A stretch of DNA of 64,000 nucleotides, from NCBI RefSeq assembly GCF_003096095.1, contig NZ_CP015453.1, positions 1,054,001 to 1,118,000 on the forward strand, written 5' to 3'. Positions 11,520-19,156 of this stretch are shown here, one piece after another. A program made the translations under genes and the position numbers. The notes beneath the pieces were generated by a model, which searched no databases, was not told the origin of the DNA, and saw nothing but the letters and a program-made list of their open reading frames with translations. The stretch is from Dietzia psychralcaliphila. GTDB lineage: Bacteria > Actinomycetota > Actinomycetes > Mycobacteriales > Mycobacteriaceae. Position 1 is the stretch's first letter. Each line of letters begins with the position of its first letter.

Positions 11520-12056
11520 TCACCGGGAGGCGATCGCCGCCGTCGTGGCACCCGTGAGGTCGACGAGGTCGGCGGGCGCGAGTTCGATCTCCCACCCGCG
11601 ACGGCCGGCACTGCACAGGATCGTGGGGTGATCCAACGCGGAACGGTCGACCACGGTCGCCAGAGGCCTCTTCTGGCCAAGGGGAGACACCCCGCCGACC
11701 ACGTACCCGGTGGTCTTCTCCGCGACGTCGACGGGCGCGAGCGAGACCTTTCCACAGGACAGTGCGGCGGCGGCCGCCTTGAGGTCCAGCCTCGCCGTGA
11801 CCGGCAGGACCGCGACCGCCAGTGGGGTCCGCGTTCCGGCCGGTGGTCGGGCGGTGGCGAGCACGAGCGTCTTGAGGACCCTGGCGGCGTCGACCCCGAG
11901 TCGCTCGCCCATCACGCGCGCGGCCTCGTCGCCGAACGCCCCGCCGGCCGTCTCGTAGGTGTGCACCGCGTGGTCGACCCCGGCGGCCCGGAGGGCGGCG
12001 ATCGCGGGGGTCGCCGCAGAGTCGGACCTGCCCTGTTTCACGCGCTTCCCGTTCAT
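11520..12056 (-). CDS. ybaK: YbaK/ProX-family Cys-tRNA(Pro) deacylase
   Basis: Editing domain protein (178 aa) of the YbaK/EbsC family, which hydrolyses misacylated tRNA such as Cys-tRNA(Pro). Conserved segments are [28 protein letters not shown] and the C-terminal [16 protein letters not shown] loop with catalytic Gly/Lys positions. The ATG at 12056 has TAGGCT seven bases upstream, the leaderless pattern; a GGGAGG lies between but abuts the start codon too closely to act as a normal ribosome binding site. Divergent from sigH. Confidence 0.9.
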   Translation of the reverse strand: MNGKRVKQGRSDSAATPAIAALRAAGVDHAVHTYETAGGAFGDEAARVMGERLGVDAARVLKTLVLATARPPAGTRTPLAVAVLPVTARLDLKAAAAALSCGKVSLAPVDVAEKTTGYVVGGVSPLGQKRPLATVVDRSALDHPTILCSAGRRGWEIELAPADLVDLTGATTAAIASR

Positions 12057-12063
12057 CCTCCCG

Positions 12064-12069
12064 AGCCTA
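12064..12069 (-). promoter_or_regulatory. -10 element of a leaderless transcript (ybaK)
   Basis: On the minus strand TAGGCT stands seven bases before the ybaK ATG, in the TANNNT-N7-start arrangement seen repeatedly in this window. Confidence 0.5.
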
Positions 12070-12084
12070 GTGACGAGGCCGGCC

Positions 12085-12110
12085 GGAATAGCGCGCCCGT
12101 GGACGGTGTT
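12085..12110 (+). promoter_or_regulatory. SigH-type autoregulatory promoter of sigH
   Basis: CGGAATA with the GGAATA core at 12085-12090 is followed after 16 bases by TGTT (12107-12110). This fits the M. tuberculosis SigH consensus GGGAAYA-N16/17-CGTT. It lies about 50 bases before the sigH start, so sigH probably amplifies its own transcription under thiol-oxidising or heat stress. Confidence 0.65.
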
Positions 12111-12161
12111 GGTGAGAGCAGGTACCCGGGATCGTCCCCGGGATCGGGAGAGGAGGGTGCG

Positions 12162-12839
12162 ATGCGGACCGCGGTCCTCGACGCCCCCGGCGTGCGGATA
12201 GACTCCGGGCCATCGACAGGTGAGGAGTACCGGTTGCCGACCGAGTTGCAGCCCGACGAGTCCGACCAACGCGCCGAACAGTTCGAGGAGTTGGCTATGC
12301 CGCTCCTCGACCAGTTGTACGGTGCCGCGCTGCGGATGACCCGCAACCCGGCCGATGCGGAGGATCTGGTGCAGGAGGCGTACGCCAAGGCGTATGCGGG
12401 GTTCCATTCCTTCAAGCCCGGCACGAACTTCCGGGCCTGGATGCACCGCATCCTCACCAACGCCTACATCAACCACTACCGCAAGCGGCAGCGCCAACCC
12501 GCCCAGTATCCGACCGAGGAGATCACCGACTGGCAGTTGGCGGCGGCGGCCGAGCACACCTCCACGGGCCTGCGTTCGGCGGAGGTGGAGGCGATGGAGC
12601 TGTTGCCGGACGACGAGATCCGGTCCGCTCTGGCCCAGCTCCCGGAGGAGTTCCGGATGGCGGTGTACTACGCCGACGTCCAGGACCTGCCCTACAAGGA
12701 GATCGCCGAGATCATGGACACCCCGCTGGGGACGGTGATGTCACGCCTCCACAGGGGCCGCAAGCAGCTCCGCGAGTTGCTCCGGGACGTGGCGACCGAG
12801 CGTGGCTTCGGGCGTGACAGGACGGAGGGCGCGAAGTGA
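12162..12839 (+). CDS. sigH: ECF RNA polymerase sigma factor SigH
   Basis: Sigma factor (225 aa) for the thiol-oxidative and heat-stress response. Region 2 (about 45-115) has [23 protein letters not shown] and the [19 protein letters not shown] helix. Region 4 (about 150-205) has [21 protein letters not shown] and the helix-turn-helix [14 protein letters not shown]. The ATG at 12162 follows AGGAGGG; earlier in-frame codons belong to an unrelated open frame. The stop overlaps the rshA GTG start, coupling sigma and anti-sigma translation. Homologue of Rv3223c. Confidence 0.95.
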   Translation: MRTAVLDAPGVRIDSGPSTGEEYRLPTELQPDESDQRAEQFEELAMPLLDQLYGAALRMTRNPADAEDLVQEAYAKAYAGFHSFKPGTNFRAWMHRILTNAYINHYRKRQRQPAQYPTEEITDWQLAAAAEHTSTGLRSAEVEAMELLPDDEIRSALAQLPEEFRMAVYYADVQDLPYKEIAEIMDTPLGTVMSRLHRGRKQLRELLRDVATERGFGRDRTEGAK

Positions 12840-13165
12840 CGAGAGAACACGACCCACGGCTGGATCCGATCGACTGTGACGCCGCCCGGCGCGACCTGTC
12901 CCTTCTCGTGGACCTCGAATGCGACGACGCCTGCCGCTCGAGGCTCGAGCACCACCTCGCCGGGTGCCCTCCCTGTCGTGAGCTCTTCCTGTCGGAGCGC
13001 CGGCTCAAGGCCAAGTTGTCCCGGTCATGCTGTGAGAAGGCGCCGTCGGGGTTGAGGGAACGACTCATGGTGGAGATCCGGCGCACCACCGTCACCACGA
13101 CCGACGCAGACGGCACGACGGTGGTGCGCCAGACCACGACCGTCCACCGGCGTGACCCGCACTGA
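12836..13165 (+). CDS. rshA: Redox-sensing zinc anti-sigma factor RshA
   Basis: Zinc-associated anti-sigma factor (109 aa) that holds SigH inactive until oxidised. The defining HxxxCxxC motif is H40-LAG-C44-PP-C47, with further Cys at 14, 29, 33 and a CC pair near 69-70 that could join the redox switch. The Thr/Val-rich C-terminus is uncharacterised. GTG start overlapping the sigH TGA (GTGA). A very strong hairpin closes the transcript. Confidence 0.93.
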   Translation: MTREHDPRLDPIDCDAARRDLSLLVDLECDDACRSRLEHHLAGCPPCRELFLSERRLKAKLSRSCCEKAPSGLRERLMVEIRRTTVTTTDADGTTVVRQTTTVHRRDPH

Positions 13166-13193
13166 CGTCACCGGAGACGACACGCGAGACGAG

Positions 13194-13230
13194 GTGAGGG
13201 GCGGGCACCGTATCGGTGCCCGCCCCTCAC
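13194..13230. terminator. Bidirectional terminator between rshA and the bL37 gene
   Basis: A perfect 17-bp stem (13194-13210 with 13214-13230) closed by a TAT loop lies between two convergent genes. No U-tract on either side. It can terminate both strands. Confidence 0.85.
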
Positions 13231-13250
13231 TCGGTTCTGATGGTCCGGAC

Positions 13251-13325
13251 TCAGCTGTTCGGACGCTTGCCGTGGTTGGCGTTCTTCTTGCGGCGATCCC
13301 GCCTCTTGCGGCCACGCTTGCCCAT
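13251..13325 (-). CDS. Ribosomal protein bL37 (24 aa)
   Basis: Very short gene encoding MGKRGRKRRDRR followed by KKNANHGKRPNS, 24 residues rich in Lys/Arg. This matches the small 50S protein bL37 found in mycobacterial ribosome structures, whose gene also lies next to sigH-rshA. The ATG at 13325 has an ideal AAAGGAGG ribosome binding site 5 bases upstream. It ends at the shared terminator and is easily missed by gene callers. Confidence 0.88.
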   Translation of the reverse strand: MGKRGRKRRDRRKKNANHGKRPNS

Positions 13326-13429
13326 GGTCGCCTCCTTTCGTCGGTGTACAAGTCTCCCATGGGAACCCCCGTGTGGTTGCATTGAGGAGTCCGGGGGCCG
13401 CCGCGTGAGGAAAGCAGAGGAACATCCGT

Positions 13430-13645
13430 ATGACTGAACAGGTCCGTGCCGAGATGGTCGCGAACGTCATGGAGGTCGTCGCAGCCGTCGGCACAGAGGT
13501 CGCCGAGGGCGACACGATCGTGCTCCTGGAGTCGATGAAGATGGAGATCCCGGTGCTGTGCGAGACGGCCGGGACCGTCACCGAGGTGGCAGTCGCCCCC
13601 GGGGACGTCATCCAGGCCGGCGACCTCATCGCCGTCATCGGCTGA
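13430..13645 (+). CDS. Biotinylated protein TB7.3-like (biotin carrier domain)
   Basis: Stand-alone biotinyl/lipoyl domain of 71 aa. The biotinylation site is the Lys of ESMKMEIP (about residue 38), and the two-fold hammerhead repeats V-EGDTIVLLE and V-PGDVIQAGDLIAVIG flank it. Homologue of Rv3221c (TB7.3). No carboxylase subunit is adjacent, so the partner enzyme is unknown. ATG start with AGGAA upstream; a hairpin follows the stop. Confidence 0.93.
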   Translation: MTEQVRAEMVANVMEVVAAVGTEVAEGDTIVLLESMKMEIPVLCETAGTVTEVAVAPGDVIQAGDLIAVIG

Positions 13646-13662
13646 CGATCGATCAGACGACG

Positions 13663-13702
13663 AAGGCCGGTTCCTCTCCCTCGTGGGAGGAGAACCGGCC
13701 TT
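13663..13702. terminator. Hairpin terminator after the TB7.3 gene
   Basis: AAGGCCGGTT pairs with AACCGGCCTT across a partly paired pyrimidine-rich centre, and the pairing extends outward with a one-base bulge. It follows the stop by about 18 bases and can also serve the convergent whiB1 transcript. Confidence 0.7.
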
Positions 13703-13746
13703 GTCGTTACCGTCAGGTCAGCCGTCCGGTCCGGTCGCGAGCGGAC

Positions 13747-13796
13747 CGCGTACGATCAGACTGCGTACGGGTCAGACTGCGTTCGGGGTCAGACCG
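13747..13796. repeat. Three tandem 16-17 bp units spanning the whiB1 stop codon
   Basis: Three imperfect copies with the shared core GTCAGACTG or GTCAGACCG lie at 13747-13763, 13764-13779 and 13780-13796. The last copy contains the whiB1 stop codon; the others lie just downstream. This looks like slippage duplication of a gene end. Confidence 0.65.
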
Positions 13797-14037
13797 CGGT
13801 GCGGGTGCGGGCGCGACGACGCTTGAGGGCGCGACGCTCGTCCTCGCTCATGCCGCCCCAGACGCCAGCGTCCTGGCCGGACTCGAGGGCCCAGGCGAGG
13901 CACTCGGCGGTGACGGGGCAACGGTTGCAGACGATCTTCGCCTCGGCGATCTGGGCGAGGGCGGGTCCGGAATTGCCGACGGGGAAGAACAGCTCGGGAT
14001 CTTCGTCGCGGCAGATTGCGTTGTGGCGCCAGTCCAT
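13789..14037 (-). CDS. whiB1: Iron-sulfur transcription regulator WhiB1
   Basis: WhiB-family protein (82 aa) with a [4Fe-4S] cluster that reacts with nitric oxide and binds the primary sigma factor. The four ligands are C9, C37, C40 and C46 (C-x27-C-x2-C-x5-C). The GVWGGM turn and basic tail KRRRARTRTAV follow. Sequence MDWRHNAICRDEDPELFFPVG is typical of WhiB1, essential in M. tuberculosis. AAGGAG precedes the ATG at 14037. The long upstream region carries a candidate CRP site. Confidence 0.95.
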   Translation of the reverse strand: MDWRHNAICRDEDPELFFPVGNSGPALAQIAEAKIVCNRCPVTAECLAWALESGQDAGVWGGMSEDERRALKRRRARTRTAV

Positions 14038-14273
14038 GGGAACTCCTTACGGTAACGAGACCGTTGTCGGGTCAACCGGACACGGGAAGACGCCGCCGAC
14101 GCGCTGACCTGCGAGGGTCAGTGCGCGGACGTACGTGTTCGTTCACATCCGGCGATGTGGGGGGGGTGTACCCGCTCCGCGGGCTCGCTCCGCGCGGAGC
14201 AGCTCCCGGTTAAGGCTAGGCAAACTGTGTGCGTCTGCGCTGTTACGAATGATCGTGCCACGATTCCATGACA

Positions 14274-14279
14274 AGTCAA
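14274..14279 (-). promoter_or_regulatory. Candidate -35 element of whiB1
   Basis: TTGACT on the minus strand, followed after 19 bases by GATCAT as an imperfect -10. If used, transcription starts near 14244 and the whiB1 mRNA has a leader of about 200 bases with a GC-rich hairpin near 14190. Confidence 0.35.
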
Positions 14280-14295
14280 CCCTCTTGTCGTGCGA

Positions 14296-14311
14296 TGTGG
14301 CAAAGGTCACC
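14296..14311. promoter_or_regulatory. Candidate CRP-family binding site upstream of whiB1
   Basis: TGTGG-N6-TCACC matches the TGTGA-N6-TCACA CRP consensus at the key TGTG and TCAC cores. Its centre lies about 60 bases before the predicted whiB1 transcription start. The M. tuberculosis whiB1 promoter is known to be controlled by the CRP protein Rv3676. The rest of the 386-bp gap 14038-14423 shows only GC-rich inverted repeats near 14170-14205. Confidence 0.45.
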
Positions 14312-14411
14312 CGGGTTGTCAAATCGAACCGTAACCGCACACCAGAGGCTGTAATGGGCTAATCGGAGTCCAGTCCACAAGGGTGGTTCGGGCCCGGGTG
14401 ACGCCGCGACA

Positions 14412-14417
14412 TAGGCT
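14412..14417 (+). promoter_or_regulatory. -10 element of a leaderless transcript
   Basis: TAGGCT is six bases before the GTG at 14424, the same spacing as at the HAD and ftsE genes. Confidence 0.5.
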
Positions 14418-14423
14418 GTGGAG

Positions 14424-14861
14424 GTGAACGTGAGCCGACCTGACGACCAACGTGCCCCGCTCGATCACTCGGATCCTCGGACGGCGATCCCCACTCCCGT
14501 GCGGCTGGCCGGGTGGATCTCCTCCGCCCAGGGACTCATCGGTGTGGGCGTGGCCGTTGCCCTCGCCATCCGGGCGGCGGGAGGCCATAGAGAGGAGACC
14601 GTGGTCATCAGTGGCTACGGGACCGCGGTGTGGTTCGCGATCCTCGGCGGCGGCCTGCTCGCGGCCGGTATCGGTCTGTTGCGGGGTCGCCGCTGGGGCC
14701 GGGGACTCGTGGTGATCGCGGAGCTGCTGCTGCTGTTCGTGGCCTGGTACGTGGGGGTGGGTTCGGGCCAGTATCTCGCCGGGCTGATCCTCGCCGTGGT
14801 GTGCGTAGTCGCGCTGGTCTCGCTGTTCCGCAGGGACGCGATCGAGTGGTACGCCGTCTGA
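14424..14861 (+). CDS. Small integral membrane protein (Rv3217c-like)
   Basis: Membrane protein (145 aa) with four predicted helices: about residues 27-50, 67-88, 93-112 and 116-134. No recognisable transport or enzyme motif. Position near whiB1 matches Rv3217c, of unknown function. The GTG at 14424 is preferred because TAGGCT sits six bases ahead (leaderless); a GTG at 14430 with GGAGG just upstream is an alternative two codons later. Confidence 0.75.
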   Translation: MNVSRPDDQRAPLDHSDPRTAIPTPVRLAGWISSAQGLIGVGVAVALAIRAAGGHREETVVISGYGTAVWFAILGGGLLAAGIGLLRGRRWGRGLVVIAELLLLFVAWYVGVGSGQYLAGLILAVVCVVALVSLFRRDAIEWYAV

Positions 14862-14943
14862 CCTGCGCGGCAGAGGCACTCCCGGCGGCTCTCCCGGCGC
14901 AGACCGTCCCGGTTGATCCTGCCCGGTTGTCGACCTGAGCCTG

Positions 14944-16239
14944 TCAGGCGACGAGCTTGTACGCGCGGATCTCCCCGGCGTGGCGTTCGTACAGGATGTC
15001 GCCGATCTGCGCGAGCCCCGTGACGCCCGCTCCCTGTGTCGGCGTCCCGGCGAGGCGTCGATCCTCCCGCCCGGAGTCGTGGTCGAGGAGCGCGATCCCG
15101 CCGGTGACCGGCACGAGGACCCACTCGCCGTCCGCATGGGCCTCGGGGTCGGGGGACCAGCCCCCGGTGAGGCCGGGACCGGTCGAGTCCACCACCGTCC
15201 ACGAGTACACCCCGGACGGCCCGTCGAAGGCGTGCGTGGAACGACCGTCGAACCACCTGACCTGATCGCCGTCCCCGGAGACGGTCTCGGGTGACGGGGG
15301 CAGAGCCGGCTCACCGTTCAGGACGAGGACGGTCGAGTGCTCGGTGGGGGAGCTGAACCACTCGACGGTCCAGTCGGGGCCCTGGTTCCGGAGTGCGAGG
15401 ACCCCCTGATCGGTCACCTCGATGATCCACAGGCCGTCGGCACCGGTCGGGCCCGAGGCGATCTCCTCCGGTCTGCGGTTGTCCTCGGGAACGGTCTCCG
15501 AGAGCGTCAGTCTGACGGAGTCGTCCCCGGGGCAGCGCTCCGTCACGGCGAAGCGCTCGTCGGTCAGATCGGCGGTCAGGAGGGTGCACCCGGTGCGGGG
15601 CTGCATCCCCGCCTCCTGCGGTGCGTCCACGGCCCCGTACTCGACGGTCCGGACCAGGTCGTCGCGCCAGATCTCCAGCCGGTCCGGGCTGAACGCGAGA
15701 GCGTGCTTCCACGTACCGGTGAGGTCCATCGAGTCCGGGAACGCGCTCTGCCTGGAGCTCTCGTACACCTGTCGGGTCGGGTCGAGGGCCGTCACGTCAC
15801 TGCATCCCGAGGCACCGTCGAACGCGGCCACGAGCCGATCGGAGTAGAACGCCCCGGCACAGAACCGGCCGGCGTGCGTGTACGACCAGGTCTCCTCGCC
15901 GGATCCCGCGTCGCGTCCGACGAGCGTTCCGTCGGAGGACACGGTGACGAGATTGCCCTTGGTGGTGAGCGGGGGCCCGGTGCCGGCGGACTCGTGCGTC
16001 CAGAGCGGCTGCAGCGACGTGGGGGGCTCGGTCGCCGGGCCGTACTCGGGCTGCTCCGATTCCGCGCCACGCAGCTCAGACCGGGCCGCGCTCCCGGAGA
16101 AGAGCACGGCGGCCGCCACCAGCACCATGACCACGGCGATGACCCCGGCGGTGACGAGGTCTCGTCGCGTCCTGCGCTCGGGGGGGACGTCGACGAACGG
16201 CAGACCGCGGCGGCCGGAACCGCTCCTGAGTGTGCGCAC
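14944..16239 (-). CDS. Membrane-anchored beta-propeller protein (Rv3212-like)
   Basis: Protein (431 aa) with a basic cytoplasmic N-terminus, one membrane helix (about 29-50, TAGVIAVVMVLVAAAVLF) and an extracytoplasmic domain built of PQQ/WD-like beta repeats such as TLVGRDAGSGEETWSYT and GGIALLDHDSGREDRR. No quinone or active-site residues are identifiable, so it is probably a binding or scaffold protein. Paired with rhlE (26 bp gap, same strand) as Rv3212 is with Rv3211. ATG start at 16239. Confidence 0.78.
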   Translation of the reverse strand: MRTLRSGSGRRGLPFVDVPPERRTRRDLVTAGVIAVVMVLVAAAVLFSGSAARSELRGAESEQPEYGPATEPPTSLQPLWTHESAGTGPPLTTKGNLVTVSSDGTLVGRDAGSGEETWSYTHAGRFCAGAFYSDRLVAAFDGASGCSDVTALDPTRQVYESSRQSAFPDSMDLTGTWKHALAFSPDRLEIWRDDLVRTVEYGAVDAPQEAGMQPRTGCTLLTADLTDERFAVTERCPGDDSVRLTLSETVPEDNRRPEEIASGPTGADGLWIIEVTDQGVLALRNQGPDWTVEWFSSPTEHSTVLVLNGEPALPPSPETVSGDGDQVRWFDGRSTHAFDGPSGVYSWTVVDSTGPGLTGGWSPDPEAHADGEWVLVPVTGGIALLDHDSGREDRRLAGTPTQGAGVTGLAQIGDILYERHAGEIRAYKLVA

Positions 16240-16265
16240 GTGCCTTCCAGGGGGTGGAGGTCGGG

Positions 16266-17849
16266 TCAGTCCCGGCCGGAGGAGTCGGAGGTCGACGAGG
16301 GGCGACGACGTCGACGCCGACGACGCGGGGCACCGTCCCCGGAGGGCGCGGAATCGGAACCTGGGTCACCACCGGCGTCACCGCCGGAGCCGGCGTCGGT
16401 GGCGGAGGTTGCCCCGGCGGCAGGGGACTGCGCCTGGGGTGAGGAACCACCGGTCCGGGTGCGACGACGAGCGCCGGATCCGCCCCCGGATTCGCGACCC
16501 GATCCGCGGGAATCACGGTCCGCCGGGCGCCGACCGGACCCTGTTCCAGTCGCGGCCCCGACACGACCACCCGCGCCCTCGGGGATGCCGAGCTCGGCGC
16601 GCAGGTGCGGGGACGTCGAGTAGGTCTCGGCGGGTTCTCCGTGGCCCAGGCCGAGTGCCTTGTCGATGAGTCCCCAGCGGGGCAGGTCGTCCCAGTCCAC
16701 GAGCGTGACCGCGACCCCCTTGCGCCCGGCCCGACCGGTACGGCCGATCCGGTGCACATAGGTCTTCTCGTCCTCGGGGCACTGGTAGTTGATGACGTGG
16801 GTGACGTCGTCGACGTCGATACCGCGCGCCGCGACATCGGTCGCCACGAGGACGTCGACGTCCCCGGAGCGGAACGCCTTCAGCGACTTCTCGCGCGCGC
16901 CCTGGCCCAGGTCGCCGTGGATCGCCCCCACACGGAAGCCGCGCTCGGCCAGGTCGTCGGCCAGCTTCTGGGCCGTGCGCTTGGTGCGGCAGAAGACCAT
17001 GGTGGCACCGCGCCCGTCGGCCTGGAGGATCCGCGAGACCACCTCGGGCTTGTCCATGGAATGCGCCCGGTAGACGTACTGGGTGGTGTTCTCGTGCGTG
17101 GCGCCGGAGTCGGCGGCCTCCGCCCGGATATGCGTGGGCTTGGTGAGGAAGGTGCGGGCCAGGGTGATGATCGGCCCCGGCATGGTGGCCGAGAAGAGCA
17201 TGGTCTGCCGCTGGTCCGGGACCATTCTGAGCAGCTTCTCGATGTCCGGCAGGAAGCCCAGGTCGAGCATCTCGTCGGCCTCGTCGAGGACCAGGACCTC
17301 GACTTTGCCGAGCACCAACTTCGACTGGTTGGCCAGGTCGAGCAGACGGCCGGGGGTGCCCACCACCACGTCGACGCCCTTCTCCAGGGCGTCGGTCTGC
17401 TGCTCGTAGGGGGTGCCGCCGTAGATGGCCAGTACCTTGAGCGGGCGGGTCCCCGACCCGCTGGGCGCGGTGAGCCCGGTGGCGGCGATCTTGAGGTCCT
17501 GGGTGACCTGAACGCACAGCTCACGGGTGGGGACGATGATGAGGGCGCGCGGCGTGCCGTCGAGCTCCCGGGTCACCTCGCCCGTCGAGATGCGGTGCAG
17601 GAGGGGGACACCGAAACCGTAGGTCTTACCCATACCCGTACGGGCCTGGCCGATGAGGTCCGAACCCGCCAGCGCAAGTGGGAGGGTGAGCTCCTGGATG
17701 GCGAAGGTGTGGGTGATGCCGCGCTCTCCGAGCGCGGTGACGATCTCGGGTCGGACACCGAGTTCGGCGAAGCTGGGGGAGGAGTCGGAGGACGGGGCGT
17801 CGACGACGGCGGTCGTCGTGGCCATGCCGTCGACTTCACTGGTGGTCAC
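16266..17849 (-). CDS. rhlE: DEAD-box RNA helicase RhlE
   Basis: ATP-dependent RNA helicase (about 527 aa). Motifs in order: Q-motif region FAIQELTLPLALAG, Walker A ARTGMGKT, motif Ib TPGRLLD, DEAD variant VLDEADEMLD, SAT in FSATMPG, and motif VI HRIGRTGRAGR. The C-terminal 120 residues are Gly/Ser/Arg/Asp-rich and probably bind RNA. Start uncertain: GTG 17849 is used here, ATG 17825 is possible, but the only good ribosome binding site (AAAGG, 17873-17877) points to a CTG at 17864 giving L-STTDVTTSE. Homologue of Rv3211. Confidence 0.92.
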   Translation of the reverse strand: MTTSEVDGMATTTAVVDAPSSDSSPSFAELGVRPEIVTALGERGITHTFAIQELTLPLALAGSDLIGQARTGMGKTYGFGVPLLHRISTGEVTRELDGTPRALIIVPTRELCVQVTQDLKIAATGLTAPSGSGTRPLKVLAIYGGTPYEQQTDALEKGVDVVVGTPGRLLDLANQSKLVLGKVEVLVLDEADEMLDLGFLPDIEKLLRMVPDQRQTMLFSATMPGPIITLARTFLTKPTHIRAEAADSGATHENTTQYVYRAHSMDKPEVVSRILQADGRGATMVFCRTKRTAQKLADDLAERGFRVGAIHGDLGQGAREKSLKAFRSGDVDVLVATDVAARGIDVDDVTHVINYQCPEDEKTYVHRIGRTGRAGRKGVAVTLVDWDDLPRWGLIDKALGLGHGEPAETYSTSPHLRAELGIPEGAGGRVGAATGTGSGRRPADRDSRGSGRESGGGSGARRRTRTGGSSPQAQSPAAGATSATDAGSGGDAGGDPGSDSAPSGDGAPRRRRRRRRPSSTSDSSGRD

Positions 17850-18113
17850 GTCTGTAGTGGACAGGGCGGTGCCTTTCTCGTCTCGCGCGCGGGAGGATGG
17901 GCCTTCCGATGGTCGGCCTCGGCGAGCGGGGCGCGCGCACATTTCCACGCGGATCCTCGGTGCGGGGTCCGACCTGCGGACCGGGCGCGGGTGTGATCCA
18001 CGTGCGACCACCCTATCCCGTGACGCCGCGGTACACAGGGTCCGGGCTAGCCTGGGTCCCACGTATCACCGACGACGGCGTGACATGCGCCGACGATGAG
18101 AAGGGCAGGCACC

Positions 18114-18341
18114 GTGGAGGTCAAGATCGGCATCGCCGACAGTAATCGCGAACTCGTGTTCAAGACCGGGATGAACCCGGAGGACGTGCACGCCCGCGTC
18201 GAGGCCGCGCTCACCGCGGAGAGCAAGGCCGTGTTGGAGCTGGACGACGAGAAGGGGCGTCGCTATCTCGTGTCGACCGACCGGGTCGCCTACGTCGAGA
18301 TCGGGGAGTCGGCCCGCCGCGCGGTGGGGTTCCTCTCCTAG
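18114..18341 (+). CDS. DUF3107 family protein (TB9.4/Rv3208A-like)
   Basis: Small conserved actinobacterial protein of 75 aa beginning VEVKIGIADSNRELVF, with a mixed alpha/beta pattern and the conserved VAYVEIG segment. Function unknown. The GTG at 18114 is chosen because AAGGG lies 8 bases upstream; an ATG at 18096 would include that site in the coding region. Its TAG stop overlaps the stop of the convergent tetR gene in the palindrome CTAG. Confidence 0.85.
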   Translation: MEVKIGIADSNRELVFKTGMNPEDVHARVEAALTAESKAVLELDDEKGRRYLVSTDRVAYVEIGESARRAVGFLS

Positions 18342-18997
18342 GACTCCGGACCGGGTCGGTCCCCGCCCTGACGAGGGATCTTCGACAGTCCGCCCCAGCA
18401 CAGGGTGACCGTCGTGGAGACCGCGTCGGCGCGGGAGATCGGTCGGCCCGCGTCTAGCCAGTGCCCGGCGCTGACGCGACTCGCTCCCACGAGGCCCACG
18501 GCGAGTAGCCGCGACCGGTGCGCGTCGAGCCCGGAGTCACCGCGGACCAGGTCGTGGACGGCGTCGATGCAGCCGTCGGTCGCGCGGTCGAGCTCGCGTC
18601 GGACGTCCTCGTCCCCCGACTCGGAGGTGAACACCAGCCGGAAACCGCGGGTGTCGGAATCGGCGTACGCGAAGAACGTGTCCACCGCGGCCTCGACACG
18701 ACGCCGGTTGTCCGAGGTCGACTCGAGCGCCGCACGGATGCGGCCGAGCAACTCGTCCACGTGATGGCGCAGGACCTCGATGTACAGGTCGCGCTTGGAG
18801 GCGAAGTGCTGGTAGAGCACCGGTTTGGAGACGCCGGCGAGGACGGCGATGTCGTCCATCCCGGAGGCGTGGAATCCCTGGTCCACGAACACGGTCCCGG
18901 CGGCGTCGAGGAGTTGTCGGCGACGGGCACCGCGGGGGAGCCGGGTCGCCCTGGCACGCCCCGGAGCCGTCGGGGACGGTCCGCCCGGGCTTGTCAT
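18338..18997 (-). CDS. TetR-family transcriptional regulator (Rv3208-like)
   Basis: Repressor-type regulator (219 aa). The N-terminal DNA-binding domain (about 20-70) contains RRQLLDAAGTVFVDQGFH and the helix-turn-helix IAVLAGVSKPVLYQHFASKRDLY. The ligand domain is all-helical. ATG at 18997 with AGGAGCCAGAAG upstream. A palindrome just downstream of its predicted transcription start suggests autorepression. It is divergent from the DUF3152-moeZ operon, which it may also control; ligand unknown. Confidence 0.9.
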   Translation of the reverse strand: MTSPGGPSPTAPGRARATRLPRGARRRQLLDAAGTVFVDQGFHASGMDDIAVLAGVSKPVLYQHFASKRDLYIEVLRHHVDELLGRIRAALESTSDNRRRVEAAVDTFFAYADSDTRGFRLVFTSESGDEDVRRELDRATDGCIDAVHDLVRGDSGLDAHRSRLLAVGLVGASRVSAGHWLDAGRPISRADAVSTTVTLCWGGLSKIPRQGGDRPGPES

Positions 18998-19026
18998 CTT
19001 CTGGCTCCTGTCCTCCCGGACTGCGA

Positions 19027-19057
19027 GTCGACAGTCGACCGGGCCAGACGGACAATA
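19027..19057 (-). promoter_or_regulatory. tetR promoter with adjacent palindromic operator
   Basis: On the minus strand TATTGT (19057-19052) is a good -10. The palindrome GTCGAC-A-GTCGAC (19027-19039) lies around +6 to +18 of the predicted transcript, where a bound repressor would block elongation or initiation. Confidence 0.45.
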
Positions 19058-19156
19058 CCCGCACCGGCGGAGTGCCGGAGAAGGCGACCACCTCAGGATG
19101 TGGGATCGTGGTGGCCTTGACTCGAGCCTGACCGGAGCGGACTTGGAGGTGCGCGG

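Noticed and set aside
13194-13230. Possible riboswitch or sRNA at the perfect hairpin
   Set aside because: A simple 17-bp stem with a 3-base loop between convergent genes is fully explained as a bidirectional terminator.
14000-14075. TTGACC followed by TACCGT immediately before whiB1
   Set aside because: Spacer is only about 15 bases, and the predicted start would fall within the ribosome binding site, removing it from the mRNA.
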